Below are positions 7,797 through 15,687 of a stretch of DNA of 32,076 bases, one piece after another. The stretch comes from JACVRX01 sp035697245. GTDB lineage: Bacteria > Actinomycetota > Actinomycetes > Jiangellales > Jiangellaceae. The DNA lies in assembly GCA_035697245.1 (NCBI GenBank), contig DASSDH010000040.1, positions 1-32,076 on the forward strand. Reading direction: 5' to 3'. A model generated the notes under the pieces. It searched no databases and was not told where the DNA came from. It saw nothing but the letters and a program-made list of their open reading frames with translations. A program made the position numbers and the translations under genes. The first letter of the stretch is position 1. Each line of letters begins with the position of its first letter.

Positions 7797-7815
7797 CGGT
7801 GGAGGCCAGCGACGT

Positions 7816-8442
7816 CTAGACATCAAGGTGTATGACGCCGTAGTCGTAGCCGCGGCGGCGGTAGACGACGCTCGGCGCCTTGGTGTCGGCATCGACGAAG
7901 AGGTAGAAGTCGTGTCCGACCAGTTCCATCTCGTAGAGAGCCTGGTCGAGGTTCATCGGGCTGGCGCGGTGGGTCTTCTCGCGGACGACCATGGGGCCGT
8001 CGGCCGGGGCAGCCGCGAGGGCCGGCGATTCCTGCGCGTCGGGTTCGGGCGCGGCAGGAGCTTGTTTGTCGGTGGATGGCGCTGCGCCTTCGGCCAACCC
8101 GGCGGCCCGCCGCACCGACACCGGGGTCCGGGTGCCGTGGTGGACCCGACGCCGGTCGGCCGCCTTGCGCAGCCGTCCCATGAGCCGCTCCACAGCGACG
8201 TCCAGCGCCGCGTAACGGTCGTCCGCGGCCGCCTCGGCTCGCACGACCGGGCCTTTGGAATGCACGGTCAACTCGATGCGGTCGGACTGCTCGGAACGAC
8301 GGGGATTCTTCTCCTTGGACAACTCGACATCGATCCGGATGACCTTGTGGTCGAAGCGCTCCAGCTTCGCGAGCTTGTCGGACACATGCCGACGAAACCG
8401 ATCGGTCACCGCGACGCGGCGCCCCTTGAGCACGATCTCCAC
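7816..8442 (-). CDS. hpf: Long-form ribosome hibernation promoting factor
   Basis: The 208-residue product is a long HPF (RaiA/YfiA family), which binds the 30S decoding centre and joins 70S ribosomes into inactive 100S dimers during stress or stationary phase. Residues 1-100 form the RaiA-type domain, beginning VEIVLKGRRVAVTDRFRRHV and containing KVIRIDVELSKEKN. A variable Ala/Pro-rich linker covers about 105-150. The C-terminal dimerisation domain (about 152-208) reads VVREKTHRASPMNLDQALYE, then GHDFYLFVDADT and YRRRGYDYGVIHL. I chose the GTG at 8442 because a strong GGAGGT ribosome site lies just upstream (8446-8451), although the frame is open to 8547. It lies in the same orientation as comF-lpqB-mtrBA, as in mycobacteria. 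A TAGCGT hexamer on the minus strand near 8546-8551 may be part of its own promoter. Confidence 0.95.
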   Translation of the reverse strand: MEIVLKGRRVAVTDRFRRHVSDKLAKLERFDHKVIRIDVELSKEKNPRRSEQSDRIELTVHSKGPVVRAEAAADDRYAALDVAVERLMGRLRKAADRRRVHHGTRTPVSVRRAAGLAEGAAPSTDKQAPAAPEPDAQESPALAAAPADGPMVVREKTHRASPMNLDQALYEMELVGHDFYLFVDADTKAPSVVYRRRGYDYGVIHLDV

Positions 8443-8598
8443 CGGACCTCCCTCGTCTGGTCGGTCAGTCGGGAGGGCATCCACGGCGGGGAGCTCCGCG
8501 CTTTCACCAATGGCGATGCAGGCACGCAGCGGATGCCTTGTCCTCACGCTAGCGGCTAGCCGGCGGTGGGGACACCCGGAGTTGCTCGGGCGAAACCC

Positions 8599-9300
8599 TC
8601 ATAGCGCCGCAGCGATGACGGCGGCGCCAGTCGGCACCCGCCCGGTCGCACGCAGGACCCGGGCAAGCTCGCCGATCGTCGCACCGGTCGTCACGACATC
8701 GTCCACAATGATCACCCGTCGGCCAACAAGCAAGGCTTCCGCACCCGCGCGGATGGTCATCGAACCCCGCACATTGGCCTGCCGGGCCACGAGTCCAAGG
8801 CCGGCCTGATCCGACACCCGCCGGCGGTGTCGAAGCGCCGGGACGAGGGTGCAGTCGAACCCTGCCCGGCGCAGCGTCACGCAGGCGCGGCGCGCGATGC
8901 GCAGCAGAGGGTCATGCCCGCGCCGCCGAACGGCCCCAGGACTGGACGGCGCCGGCACGAGCGCCGCCTGAAGATTCGTGGCAGCACCGCCGCGGTCCGG
9001 TGGATCGAGCCACACCGAGACCGCCGCCGAAAGCGCGTCACCGAGCGGGCAGGCCAGGGCAAGCCGGCCGCGCTCCTTGTGGGCCAGCACGGCGTTACGC
9101 ACCGGTCCGCCGTACACACACGTCGCAGCGACCGGAACGCCGCCGGGCCGTCGCGTCAGCACCCTGGCCGGCTGCTCGAGCTGTGCCCGACAGGCCGAGC
9201 AGAGCAAGCCTGGCGAACCGGCGCACCCTGCGCAGACGCCGCCGAGAGCGAGGTCGGCCGCTGCCGCGGCGAGCTGCCTCCCCCCGACCCGCAGATCCAT
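8599..9300 (-). CDS. ComF-family phosphoribosyltransferase-like protein
   Basis: This 233-residue protein is of the ComF type, associated in other bacteria with DNA uptake and recombination. Its role in actinobacteria is not established. A four-cysteine zinc-ribbon (C23, C26, C34, C37) is followed by a type I phosphoribosyltransferase domain. The PRPP-binding loop VIIVDDVVTTGAT is at 196-208 and intact. VRRRGHDPLLRIAR and the segment RRRVSDQAGLGLVARQANV match the family's RGFNQ and R-x-x-x-Q-x-x-L-x-x-x-x-R-x-x-N landmarks. I chose the ATG at 9300, since CAGGCT lies exactly six bases upstream, a leaderless-type arrangement. The open frame beyond it begins with a poor TTG at 9360. lpqB ends 126 bases upstream and hpf starts 156 bases downstream, so these may be partly independent transcripts. 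Confidence 0.88.
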   Translation of the reverse strand: MDLRVGGRQLAAAAADLALGGVCAGCAGSPGLLCSACRAQLEQPARVLTRRPGGVPVAATCVYGGPVRNAVLAHKERGRLALACPLGDALSAAVSVWLDPPDRGGAATNLQAALVPAPSSPGAVRRRGHDPLLRIARRACVTLRRAGFDCTLVPALRHRRRVSDQAGLGLVARQANVRGSMTIRAGAEALLVGRRVIIVDDVVTTGATIGELARVLRATGRVPTGAAVIAAAL

Positions 9301-9306
9301 CGGCTC

Positions 9307-9312
9307 AGCCTG
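9307..9312 (-). promoter_or_regulatory. Possible -10 element for comF-like gene
   Basis: On the minus strand the hexamer CAGGCT is followed by GAGCCG and then the ATG at 9300. The six-base spacing is what a leaderless start requires. C replaces the usual T at the first position. No -35 was identified. Confidence 0.3.
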
Positions 9313-9426
9313 TCCGACGTCGCGGTGCCCGCCAACACCTTCTTGATGGACTGTGCACAACGTGCGGCGCCCGCCCGACGGGTCGCGCTATGGGTGCAGC
9401 GACACTCCGGGCGTCACACCCGCAAC

Positions 9427-11106
9427 TCAGCCGGGGTAGGCCGGACTGACCGCTGCCCCGATGTCGATCCACTGCAAGGTCGGGCTTTGCCGGCGCAACG
9501 TACCGTCGTGGGTGCTGACAGCCAGGCCCTCCCCGGGAGCCGCGGCGACAACGACGGCGTTCGGCACCGGCCCGGCCGGGCTGAGATCCGAGCCGCCAAT
9601 GCCAACGCGGTACGGCTCGGCCGCCTCTTTCCCCTGGACAAGAATTGCCAGCTCGGTCAGGCCGGACCAGGCGACGCTGGTGACGTCTCGATCGCCGATC
9701 TGAACCTGCCGGAGACCTTCGATACTGGCTGTCGCCTGGTCGGGATCGCGCAGGATTATGCCCACCATGAGGTCGCCCTCTGCGGCCAAAGCGACCCGGC
9801 TCCCTTCTGGTGACACCGCCAGGTCCACGATTTCCCGTCCGGCCAGCAGCGGCGGTACCGGAACCTCGGCTGGCGTACCGCCCGGCGTTGCGACGACGAT
9901 CCGCGATCCGCCCGGAACCCGATCGACCGCCCACACCAAGCCGGTACGATCCCATGCCAACGACCCCAGGGCCGTTCCGCTGGCCAGTTCGGCGACCTCG
10001 GACGCGTTGTCGAGCGGCGCCCAGAGCACGCGGGTACGGTCAGCGTCGATCACGGCGGCCCGCCCTCCCCCGCGATCGACGGCAACGCCGTGGATTCCGG
10101 GGAGCTCGCCCAGCGGGCCCGCCACAGGAGTGAGCTGATCACCGACGACGACCCCTGCGTTCGTGACCGCGAACAGCTCCTCGCCCCGGGTCCGGTTGGG
10201 GTCGAACTCGGAGAACGACTCCGCCGGTCCGGCCGTGGCCGCGGCGTCGGTCAGCGGGACGCCGTCCGCGCGTACCACGACCTGCTGGACGCCGTCGACT
10301 TGGTCAAGCGTCCAGGCCAGCTGTGTGATCATCTGCTCGCGCTGCTGATCCGACGTCCCGTCCGATGCCTCGGCGCTGAGCTCGACCCGGGCGCGGCCGG
10401 ATTCGACCGCAACCGGAAGCGACACGGTGGTGCCGTCGGGAAAGGCGCTGACCACGGCTGGTGCAAGCCACGTGGACGGCCCGCTCACCAGTGCTTCGGC
10501 CAGCAGGGTCGCCACGTTGCCCTGGGTCGGCACATAAACCGGGTCTGGGACCAGCTCCTCGAAGCCGGCATCCCAGTAGTACAGGTTGTACTCCTGGAAC
10601 TCGCTGTCGAAGTCCCCTTTGAAAACCAGTAGGCCCGGAGGCGGGTTGGCGATCCGCCAGTCTCCGTCGACCTGACTCAATGTGAGGTCGAAATCCGTGA
10701 CAGCCGCCGGGGCACGTCGTTCGTAACCCGCGTCCGGCGAGATCACCGCCTCGACTGTCAACGTGAGCCGAACCGAGCCTTGAGCCGTCAGCATCACCGC
10801 TGGCGTGGAGGAGTAGATGGTCATGGCCGCGGACGGCTCCCACGCGGACGCGGCCTCCGGCGTCAGGAACTTCTTCGCGGTCACGTAGCCGGCCTCGTAC
10901 GAGGCCATGGCCTCCAGGAAACCCTGGACGACCTCGGTCTCGCTCGCATCGGCTACAGGCGGGTTCGGCACAAAACCCACCGACACCGGCAACTGCTCCG
11001 GGACTGCTTCACCTTCCTCGACCGGCCCCGATGTCGGGATCTCGGCGCACGCGGTTACCAGCGCGACGACGAGCGCTGCGGCGAGACCGATACGACCTCT
11101 AGCCAC
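9427..11106 (-). CDS. lpqB: Lipoprotein LpqB, MtrAB-associated
   Basis: LpqB is a membrane-anchored lipoprotein that interacts with the extracellular part of the MtrB sensor kinase and tunes MtrA phosphorylation. The product is 559 residues from GTG 11106, or 567 from ATG 11130. The signal peptide MARGRIGLAAALVVALVTAC ends in a lipobox with the lipidated cysteine at residue 20. A GerMN-like domain follows in roughly residues 150-270, around LAEALVSGPSTWLAPAV and the Pro/Val-rich strands after it. The C-terminal half is a beta-propeller-like domain with repeats such as GIHGVAVDRGGGRAAVIDAD and LAVSPEGSRVALAAEGD. I favour 11106 because it gives a compact Arg-led signal and has GAGGCAGG upstream. 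Either start overlaps the 3' end of mtrB, implying translational coupling in the mtrA-mtrB-lpqB operon. Confidence 0.95.
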   Translation of the reverse strand: MARGRIGLAAALVVALVTACAEIPTSGPVEEGEAVPEQLPVSVGFVPNPPVADASETEVVQGFLEAMASYEAGYVTAKKFLTPEAASAWEPSAAMTIYSSTPAVMLTAQGSVRLTLTVEAVISPDAGYERRAPAAVTDFDLTLSQVDGDWRIANPPPGLLVFKGDFDSEFQEYNLYYWDAGFEELVPDPVYVPTQGNVATLLAEALVSGPSTWLAPAVVSAFPDGTTVSLPVAVESGRARVELSAEASDGTSDQQREQMITQLAWTLDQVDGVQQVVVRADGVPLTDAAATAGPAESFSEFDPNRTRGEELFAVTNAGVVVGDQLTPVAGPLGELPGIHGVAVDRGGGRAAVIDADRTRVLWAPLDNASEVAELASGTALGSLAWDRTGLVWAVDRVPGGSRIVVATPGGTPAEVPVPPLLAGREIVDLAVSPEGSRVALAAEGDLMVGIILRDPDQATASIEGLRQVQIGDRDVTSVAWSGLTELAILVQGKEAAEPYRVGIGGSDLSPAGPVPNAVVVAAAPGEGLAVSTHDGTLRRQSPTLQWIDIGAAVSPAYPG

Positions 11107-12892
11107 GGCGGCCTGCCTCGGTGCTGGCATCCGAATTGGCCCCCGGGCCGGCCCGGGCACCGGTCGGCGAGGAAGGCGGGGTGCCCGCTTCGATGCCGGC
11201 GCCAGCCGGCCGACGGCCCGTCTGCCGGTACGGCGCACCGACGCCGTCGACGCCGGTGTCCGGGATGACGTCGTCGGGCACCAGCGTGATCGGTGACGAG
11301 GTCAGCTCGTCGCCGGCCCGCTGGGGCAGCGTGAGCCGGAACTGCGAGCCGCGGGCCGGTTCCCCCCAGGCTTGCAGCCATCCACCATGCAGGCGAGCGT
11401 CCTCCAGCGAGATCGCCAGACCCAGCCCGGTCCCGCCCGTGCTCCGAGCCCGGGCCGGGTCAGCCCGCCAGAACCGGTGGAAGACCAGTGACGTCTCCCC
11501 AGGCTTGAGCCCCACCCCGTAGTCTCGGACGGCGACTGCGACAGCATTGTCGTCGCCGACCACCCGAACGACCACGTCGCGACCCTCGCCGTGCTCGATC
11601 GCGTTCACGACGAGGTTCCGCAGTACCCGTTCAATCCGCCGGGAGTCGATCTCGGCGATGCAGGGCGTTGCCGGTACGTCAAGGCGCAGGGCACTTCCCT
11701 TCCGCGCGGCGAGCGGTCCAGCGCCGTCGGTAACGGCGTGCGCGAGGTCGCGCACGTCTGCCGGCTCGGCGCTGAGGACGACGGCCCCGGCGTCGAACCG
11801 GCTGATCTCCAACAAGTCAGACAACAGGGCTTCGAACCGGTCGAGTTGTGCCTGCAGCAACTCAGCGGACCGCCGCACTGACGGGTCGAACTCGTCGCGG
11901 GACTCGTGCAGCACATCGGCCGCCATCCGAACGGTCGTCAACGGCGTCCGCAGCTCGTGTGAAACGTCCGACGCGAACTGCCGCTGGACCCGGGACAGCT
12001 CCTCGAGTTGTCCGATCTGGCGCTGGAGGCTGCTGGCCATCTGGTTGAAGCTGGTCGCTAGCTTCGCGATGTCGTCGCGGCTGCGGACGACCATCCGTTC
12101 GGAGAGCCGCCCGGCCGAGAACTGCTCCGCGATGTTCGCCGCCATCCGGACCGGAGTGACCACCTGGCGAGTCACCAGCCAGGCGATGGCGCCGAGCAAC
12201 AGGACAAGCACCAGTCCAGCTGTGGCCAGCGCGGCGCGGACCAGGTCGAGGGTCTCCTGTTGCTCGGTCAGTGGGAACAGGTAATACAGGCCGTACGAAT
12301 CGCCGCTCGGCGGGATGATCTGCGCGCCCGCCACCATGCCGGGGACTGGTGGCTGCGTCGGGTCGCCACGGTAGGAGATCAGCGTGTAGGTCCAGAAGAC
12401 CGACCGCTTCTCGGCCGTGCGATCTTGCAGGCGCTGCGGGACGCTGTCGTCCTGAACCCGGCGAGAGGTCACCGAAGCGCCGTCGTCGCGGATCAGTACG
12501 ACCTCGAATCCCTCGGCCCCGGCCCGGTTCGCCAGGTCGCGGACGACCTGCCGCAGCAGCTGGTTGTTACGAGTCGCCTCGACGTCGCCCGAGGCGTCGA
12601 GCAAGTCCTGCGCGATCCGAACGCCAGCCGTCGTCTGTGCCAGCGCGGTATCACGCTGCTGGGTGAGCAGACCGTCGGTGACCTGGCGAAGCACGGTGAC
12701 GCCGAGGAAGGAAACCACGACGATCGACAACGCGAGAGTTGCAGTGACCACCCGAAGCTGAATCGAGCGCTGCCAGACGTTGCTGATTCGCCGGCCGAGG
12801 CGTAGCAGCGACTCGCCGGCGCCGCCCAGCGCCCCGACGATACGGCGGCGGGGATCACCGGCCCCCGCGGTCCGGCCGACGGCGTCGGTCAC
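11099..12892 (-). CDS. mtrB: Sensor histidine kinase MtrB
   Basis: MtrB is the membrane kinase of the essential MtrAB system controlling cell-wall metabolism and division in actinobacteria. The 597-residue protein has two membrane helices (about 48-69 and 220-241) flanking an extracytoplasmic sensor region. They are followed by a HAMP linker (about 242-294) and a HisKA domain with the phosphorylated H312 in FASDVSHELRTPLTTVRMA. The C-terminal ATPase domain keeps the N box LRNLVVNAIEHGEG, DYGVGLKPG and GTGLGLAIS. A proline/glycine-rich tail of about 60 residues ends the protein. It begins at GTG 12892, one base after the mtrA stop, so the two are translationally coupled. It overlaps the lpqB start at the other end. 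All catalytic boxes are present. Confidence 0.97.
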   Translation of the reverse strand: MTDAVGRTAGAGDPRRRIVGALGGAGESLLRLGRRISNVWQRSIQLRVVTATLALSIVVVSFLGVTVLRQVTDGLLTQQRDTALAQTTAGVRIAQDLLDASGDVEATRNNQLLRQVVRDLANRAGAEGFEVVLIRDDGASVTSRRVQDDSVPQRLQDRTAEKRSVFWTYTLISYRGDPTQPPVPGMVAGAQIIPPSGDSYGLYYLFPLTEQQETLDLVRAALATAGLVLVLLLGAIAWLVTRQVVTPVRMAANIAEQFSAGRLSERMVVRSRDDIAKLATSFNQMASSLQRQIGQLEELSRVQRQFASDVSHELRTPLTTVRMAADVLHESRDEFDPSVRRSAELLQAQLDRFEALLSDLLEISRFDAGAVVLSAEPADVRDLAHAVTDGAGPLAARKGSALRLDVPATPCIAEIDSRRIERVLRNLVVNAIEHGEGRDVVVRVVGDDNAVAVAVRDYGVGLKPGETSLVFHRFWRADPARARSTGGTGLGLAISLEDARLHGGWLQAWGEPARGSQFRLTLPQRAGDELTSSPITLVPDDVIPDTGVDGVGAPYRQTGRRPAGAGIEAGTPPSSPTGARAGPGANSDASTEAGRRG

Positions 12893-12893
12893 C

Positions 12894-13571
12894 TCAGGCC
12901 GGGCCCGCCTTGTAGCCGACGCCGCGAACGGTCACGACGATCTCGGGCTGCTCCGGGTCAAGCTCGACCTTGGAGCGCAGCCGCTGGACGTGGACGTTGA
13001 CGAGCCTGGTGTCGGCGGCGTGGCGATATCCCCACACCTTCTCCAACAACTCTTCGCGCGTGAACACCTGCCAGGGGCGACGGGCCAAGCAGGCGAGCAG
13101 ATCGAATTCCAGCGGCGTCAGGGCAATCGCCGTTCCGTCACGCTTCACCGAATGCCCAGCGACGTCGATCGAGAGGTCGCCGACCTGAAGCGATTCCGGT
13201 TTGGGTTCATCGGTGCGCCGAAGCCGCGCTCGCACCCGCGCGACAAGCTCCTTGGGCTTGAACGGCTTGACGACGTAGTCGTCGGCTCCCGACTCGAGCC
13301 CGACGACGATGTCCACCGTGTCGCTCTTGGCGGTCAACATGACGATTGGCACGCCGGACTCGGCCCGGATTTCCTTGCACACATCGATGCCGTCTTTCCC
13401 GGGCAGCATCAGATCCAGCAGTACCAGGTCGGGCTTGAACTCGCGGAAGGCCGCAAGCACTTCGTCACCGCGGATGACCACCGCAGGTTCGTATCCCTCG
13501 TTGCGGAGCACGATCTCGAGCATCTCCGCCAGTGCCTTGTCGTCGTCGACAACGAGCACTCGTCCCTTCAT
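12894..13571 (-). CDS. mtrA: Response regulator MtrA
   Basis: MtrA is the OmpR-type DNA-binding response regulator of the MtrAB system. The 225-residue length is close to the mycobacterial protein. The receiver domain starts MKGRVLVVDDDKALAEMLEI, with acidic pocket residues D9-D11, phosphoacceptor D53 in LVLLDLMLPGKDG and the conserved Lys in VMLTAKSD. The winged-helix output domain contains LTPLEFDLLACLARRPWQVF, TREELLEKVWGY and DTRLVNVHVQRLRSKVE. I chose the ATG at 13571 because the family starts there. The open frame extends to 13697 only by running through the 57-bp repeats. CACAAT lies six bases upstream, so a leaderless start is possible. mtrB follows after one base. Confidence 0.98.
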   Translation of the reverse strand: MKGRVLVVDDDKALAEMLEIVLRNEGYEPAVVIRGDEVLAAFREFKPDLVLLDLMLPGKDGIDVCKEIRAESGVPIVMLTAKSDTVDIVVGLESGADDYVVKPFKPKELVARVRARLRRTDEPKPESLQVGDLSIDVAGHSVKRDGTAIALTPLEFDLLACLARRPWQVFTREELLEKVWGYRHAADTRLVNVHVQRLRSKVELDPEQPEIVVTVRGVGYKAGPA

Positions 13572-13577
13572 GCCACC

Positions 13578-13583
13578 ATTGTG
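13578..13583 (-). promoter_or_regulatory. Possible -10 element for mtrA
   Basis: The minus-strand hexamer CACAAT is followed by GGTGGC and then the ATG of mtrA at 13571. The six-base gap fits a leaderless start; C replaces T at position 1. No Shine-Dalgarno sequence better than TGGTGG is visible. The 57-bp repeat array begins only 27 bases further upstream. Confidence 0.35.
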
Positions 13584-13609
13584 GGGTCGGGGGCGGCGAA
13601 TCGTGAAAA

Positions 13610-13735
13610 ATGGAGCAACGAGGGCTCGAGCGAGGAACGAGCGAGGGCCCGAGTGCGACCAACTAAATGGAGCAACGAGGGCTCGAGCGAGGAACAAGCG
13701 AAGGCCCGAGTGCGACCAATTGAATGGAGCAACGT
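13610..13735 (+). repeat. 57-bp tandem repeat: two full copies and the start of a third, each a complete small reading frame
   Basis: Copy 1 is 13610-13666, copy 2 is 13667-13723, and a third copy matches only its first 11 bases from 13724. Each full unit is exactly one small reading frame, ATG to stop, encoding MEQRGLERGTSEGPSATN, and the next ATG follows directly after the stop. The two copies differ at four bases. Three are silent third-position changes in that frame and the fourth turns TAA into TGA. No ribosome site precedes copy 1, so translation is uncertain. The partial third copy supplies GGAG, the ribosome site of the next gene. In the other two forward frames, and on the other strand, the same changes are mostly not silent or the frame is not closed. 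Confidence 0.85.
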
Positions 13736-15002
13736 GGCGCAGACACCCGGCTGGGGCCGGCCCGAGGATGACGATGCTGCCACCCCCGGTCAGCCGCCGT
13801 ATCCCGGCTGGTCGACCCGCCAGCCGCCGAACCCGGACTGGGCCGCACCCAGTCCAGCACCGGCCGCTGAGGTACCGGCGGAGCCCATGGGACCCGCTCC
13901 GGGTCCATCTCCCCCGCCCCCGGGAGGTTGGGGAGCCCAGCCGGCCTCGCCGGCCGGTGCCCCGTGGGGGTGGACGCCCCCGCCGGTCGTCAAGCCCGGT
14001 GTCATCCCGCTTCGGCCGCTCGGTGTCGGAGAGATCCTCGACGGCGCCGTGACGACGATCCGGCGCAACCCAGCGCCGATGTTGGGCCTGTCCGCCATCG
14101 TGGCCGTCATCACTCAGCTGCTCGGGGTTGCGCTCGGCTACATCCTGTTACAGGACGTCGCGGATCTCGAGTCGTTGTCGCCGACGGCCGGCCCAACGGA
14201 GGTCTTCAATGCCGTCGCGGGCCTCCTCGGCGCCTCCCTGATCGTGGTGATCGTCACGTGGATAGCCACGGTCGTGCTGACGGGCATCCTCACTGTGGTC
14301 GTCAGCCGAGCGGTCCTGGGCGAGCGACCAACCGTCGGTCAGGCGTGGGCCGCGGCCCGGCGCCGACTCCCCCGTCTGCTATTGCTCACCGTCGTGTACA
14401 GCCTGATCTGGCTCGTTCCGTTCCTGCTCGCTGCGTTGGCCGGCCTGGTCCTCGGTGCGGCCGGAGTCGAGGCCGCCAGTGCCGCCAGCATCGCAGCGGT
14501 TCTCGCATTTATCGCGATCCCAGTGGCGGTCTGGCTGTATGTGCGTTACGCCCTGTCCGGCCCGGCGCTCATGCTCGAGTCGTCCGCACCCTCAGCTACT
14601 GGCGGCCTGAGACCGATCGGAGTGTTCGGCGCCTTGCGCCGGTCGGCCGAGCTCGTCCGGGGATCATGGTGGCGGCTGTTCGGGATCTTGCTGTTGATCC
14701 TGCTGATCGCCGTAATCATCTCGCAGGTCATCAGCGTGCCATTCGCGTTGCCGGCCTTCTTCCTCGACCAGCAGCCGAGCGACGCCCAGTTCCTGCTGAC
14801 GCTTGTCGTGTCGGCGCTGGGCGGCATCGTGGCCGCGACGATCACCGCGCCGTTCACCGCGGCGGCGACCGCCCTGCTCTACGTCGATCGCCGGATCCGC
14901 CGCGAGGGCCTTGACATCGAGCTCGCCCGTGCTGCCGGTGTCAGCGTCCCTGGCCGGACCGACGTTGCTCCACCGGCACCACCCGCTGCCGGTCCTGTGT
15001 GA
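13734..15002 (+). CDS. Pro-rich multi-pass membrane protein (glycerophosphodiesterase-membrane-domain-like)
   Basis: The 422-residue product begins with about 85 residues rich in Pro, Gly, Trp and Ala, with PYPGW-type repeats, likely disordered and cytoplasmic. It then has the landmark PGVIPLRPLGVGEILDGAVTTIRRNPAPML. About five to six hydrophobic segments follow, at roughly 110-140, 160-195, 220-275, 325-350 and 365-395. This layout is common in actinobacterial proteins annotated as glycerophosphoryl diester phosphodiesterase membrane domain; I see no phosphodiesterase active site, and the enzymatic name should not be taken literally. I chose GTG 13734 because GGAG lies four bases before it, inside the truncated third repeat copy. 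The open frame runs further upstream through the repeats but there lies antisense to mtrA. It is the first gene of a five-gene plus-strand operon. Confidence 0.8.
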   Translation: MAQTPGWGRPEDDDAATPGQPPYPGWSTRQPPNPDWAAPSPAPAAEVPAEPMGPAPGPSPPPPGGWGAQPASPAGAPWGWTPPPVVKPGVIPLRPLGVGEILDGAVTTIRRNPAPMLGLSAIVAVITQLLGVALGYILLQDVADLESLSPTAGPTEVFNAVAGLLGASLIVVIVTWIATVVLTGILTVVVSRAVLGERPTVGQAWAAARRRLPRLLLLTVVYSLIWLVPFLLAALAGLVLGAAGVEAASAASIAAVLAFIAIPVAVWLYVRYALSGPALMLESSAPSATGGLRPIGVFGALRRSAELVRGSWWRLFGILLLILLIAVIISQVISVPFALPAFFLDQQPSDAQFLLTLVVSALGGIVAATITAPFTAAATALLYVDRRIRREGLDIELARAAGVSVPGRTDVAPPAPPAAGPV

Positions 15003-15012
15003 GTCCCGGCGC

Positions 15013-15687
15013 ATGAACGCGGGCATCACCGCGCGGGTCTGGTTGCCCGCCGACGTCCCGGTCGAGCTGGGCCGGGACGAAGCCCGCGAGTTGGCCCGCC
15101 GCGAGCTGGCCGACGCGGCGTACGACGCCGAGCCTCCGCTTCTGCAGCAAATCGTCGCGTGGATCATCGAACGCATTCAGGAGCTGATCGATCGGACGGC
15201 AGGAGCACTGATTGGATCCATCGCCGGGCGGATCCTGGTGGTGGTGCTCGGACTGGTCGTCACCATGGTCATCTTGCGCATGGGCCCGCTCGCGCGGCGC
15301 GGGACGCGCTCCGATCCGCTCCTCCGCACCGAACGTCGCACCGCCGCCGAGTACCGAGCTGCTGCGGATGCAGCCGCGGGCCGGCAGGACTGGTCGACCG
15401 CAGTTATCGAGCGGTACCGCGCCGTCGTCGTCGGGCTCGAGGAGCGGGGACTGCTCGATCCGCGACCCGGCAGAACCGCTGACGAGGCGGCCGCCGAAGG
15501 CGGCGCCGTGCTTCCCGGGCTTGTTTCGGGCCTGCGAGCGGGATCGATCCTGTTCGACGAGGTCCGCTACGGCGGGCGCACGGCGACGGCGGCCGACGAC
15601 GCACTGATGCGCCGCCTCGACGAGGACGCTCGGCAGGCGCGGCCTGGACCGGCAGAGTTCGGGGTGGCGTTGGCGGTCCCGCGATGA
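15013..15687 (+). CDS. DUF4129 domain membrane protein
   Basis: This 224-residue protein starts at ATG 15013, ten bases after the preceding stop. The N-terminal region ARELARRELADAAYDAEPPL leads to an amphipathic helix and one membrane span at about residues 65-92 (GALIGSIAGRILVVVLGLVV and following). The cytosolic C-terminal half contains RTAAEYRAAADAAAGRQDWS, AVIERYRAVVVGLEERGLLD and GRTADEAA. These are the typical DUF4129 elements, also found at the end of transglutaminase-like proteins in MoxR operons. Its function is unknown. It overlaps the DUF4350 gene by four bases and precedes moxR, so it likely belongs to the same membrane-associated MoxR/DUF58 module. Confidence 0.85.
   Translation: MNAGITARVWLPADVPVELGRDEARELARRELADAAYDAEPPLLQQIVAWIIERIQELIDRTAGALIGSIAGRILVVVLGLVVTMVILRMGPLARRGTRSDPLLRTERRTAAEYRAAADAAAGRQDWSTAVIERYRAVVVGLEERGLLDPRPGRTADEAAAEGGAVLPGLVSGLRAGSILFDEVRYGGRTATAADDALMRRLDEDARQARPGPAEFGVALAVPR

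Noticed and set aside
13572..13697. Longer N-terminus for MtrA running through the 57-bp repeats
   Set aside because: Response regulators start directly at the KGRVLVVDDD strand; the extension only translates the repeat.
12780..13733. Longer N-terminus for the Pro-rich membrane protein
   Set aside because: Most of it is antisense to mtrA, and the GGAG site before GTG 13734 gives a sensible start.
13610..13735. 57-bp repeats as a CRISPR array
   Set aside because: The copies are directly adjacent with no spacers, and there are no cas genes.
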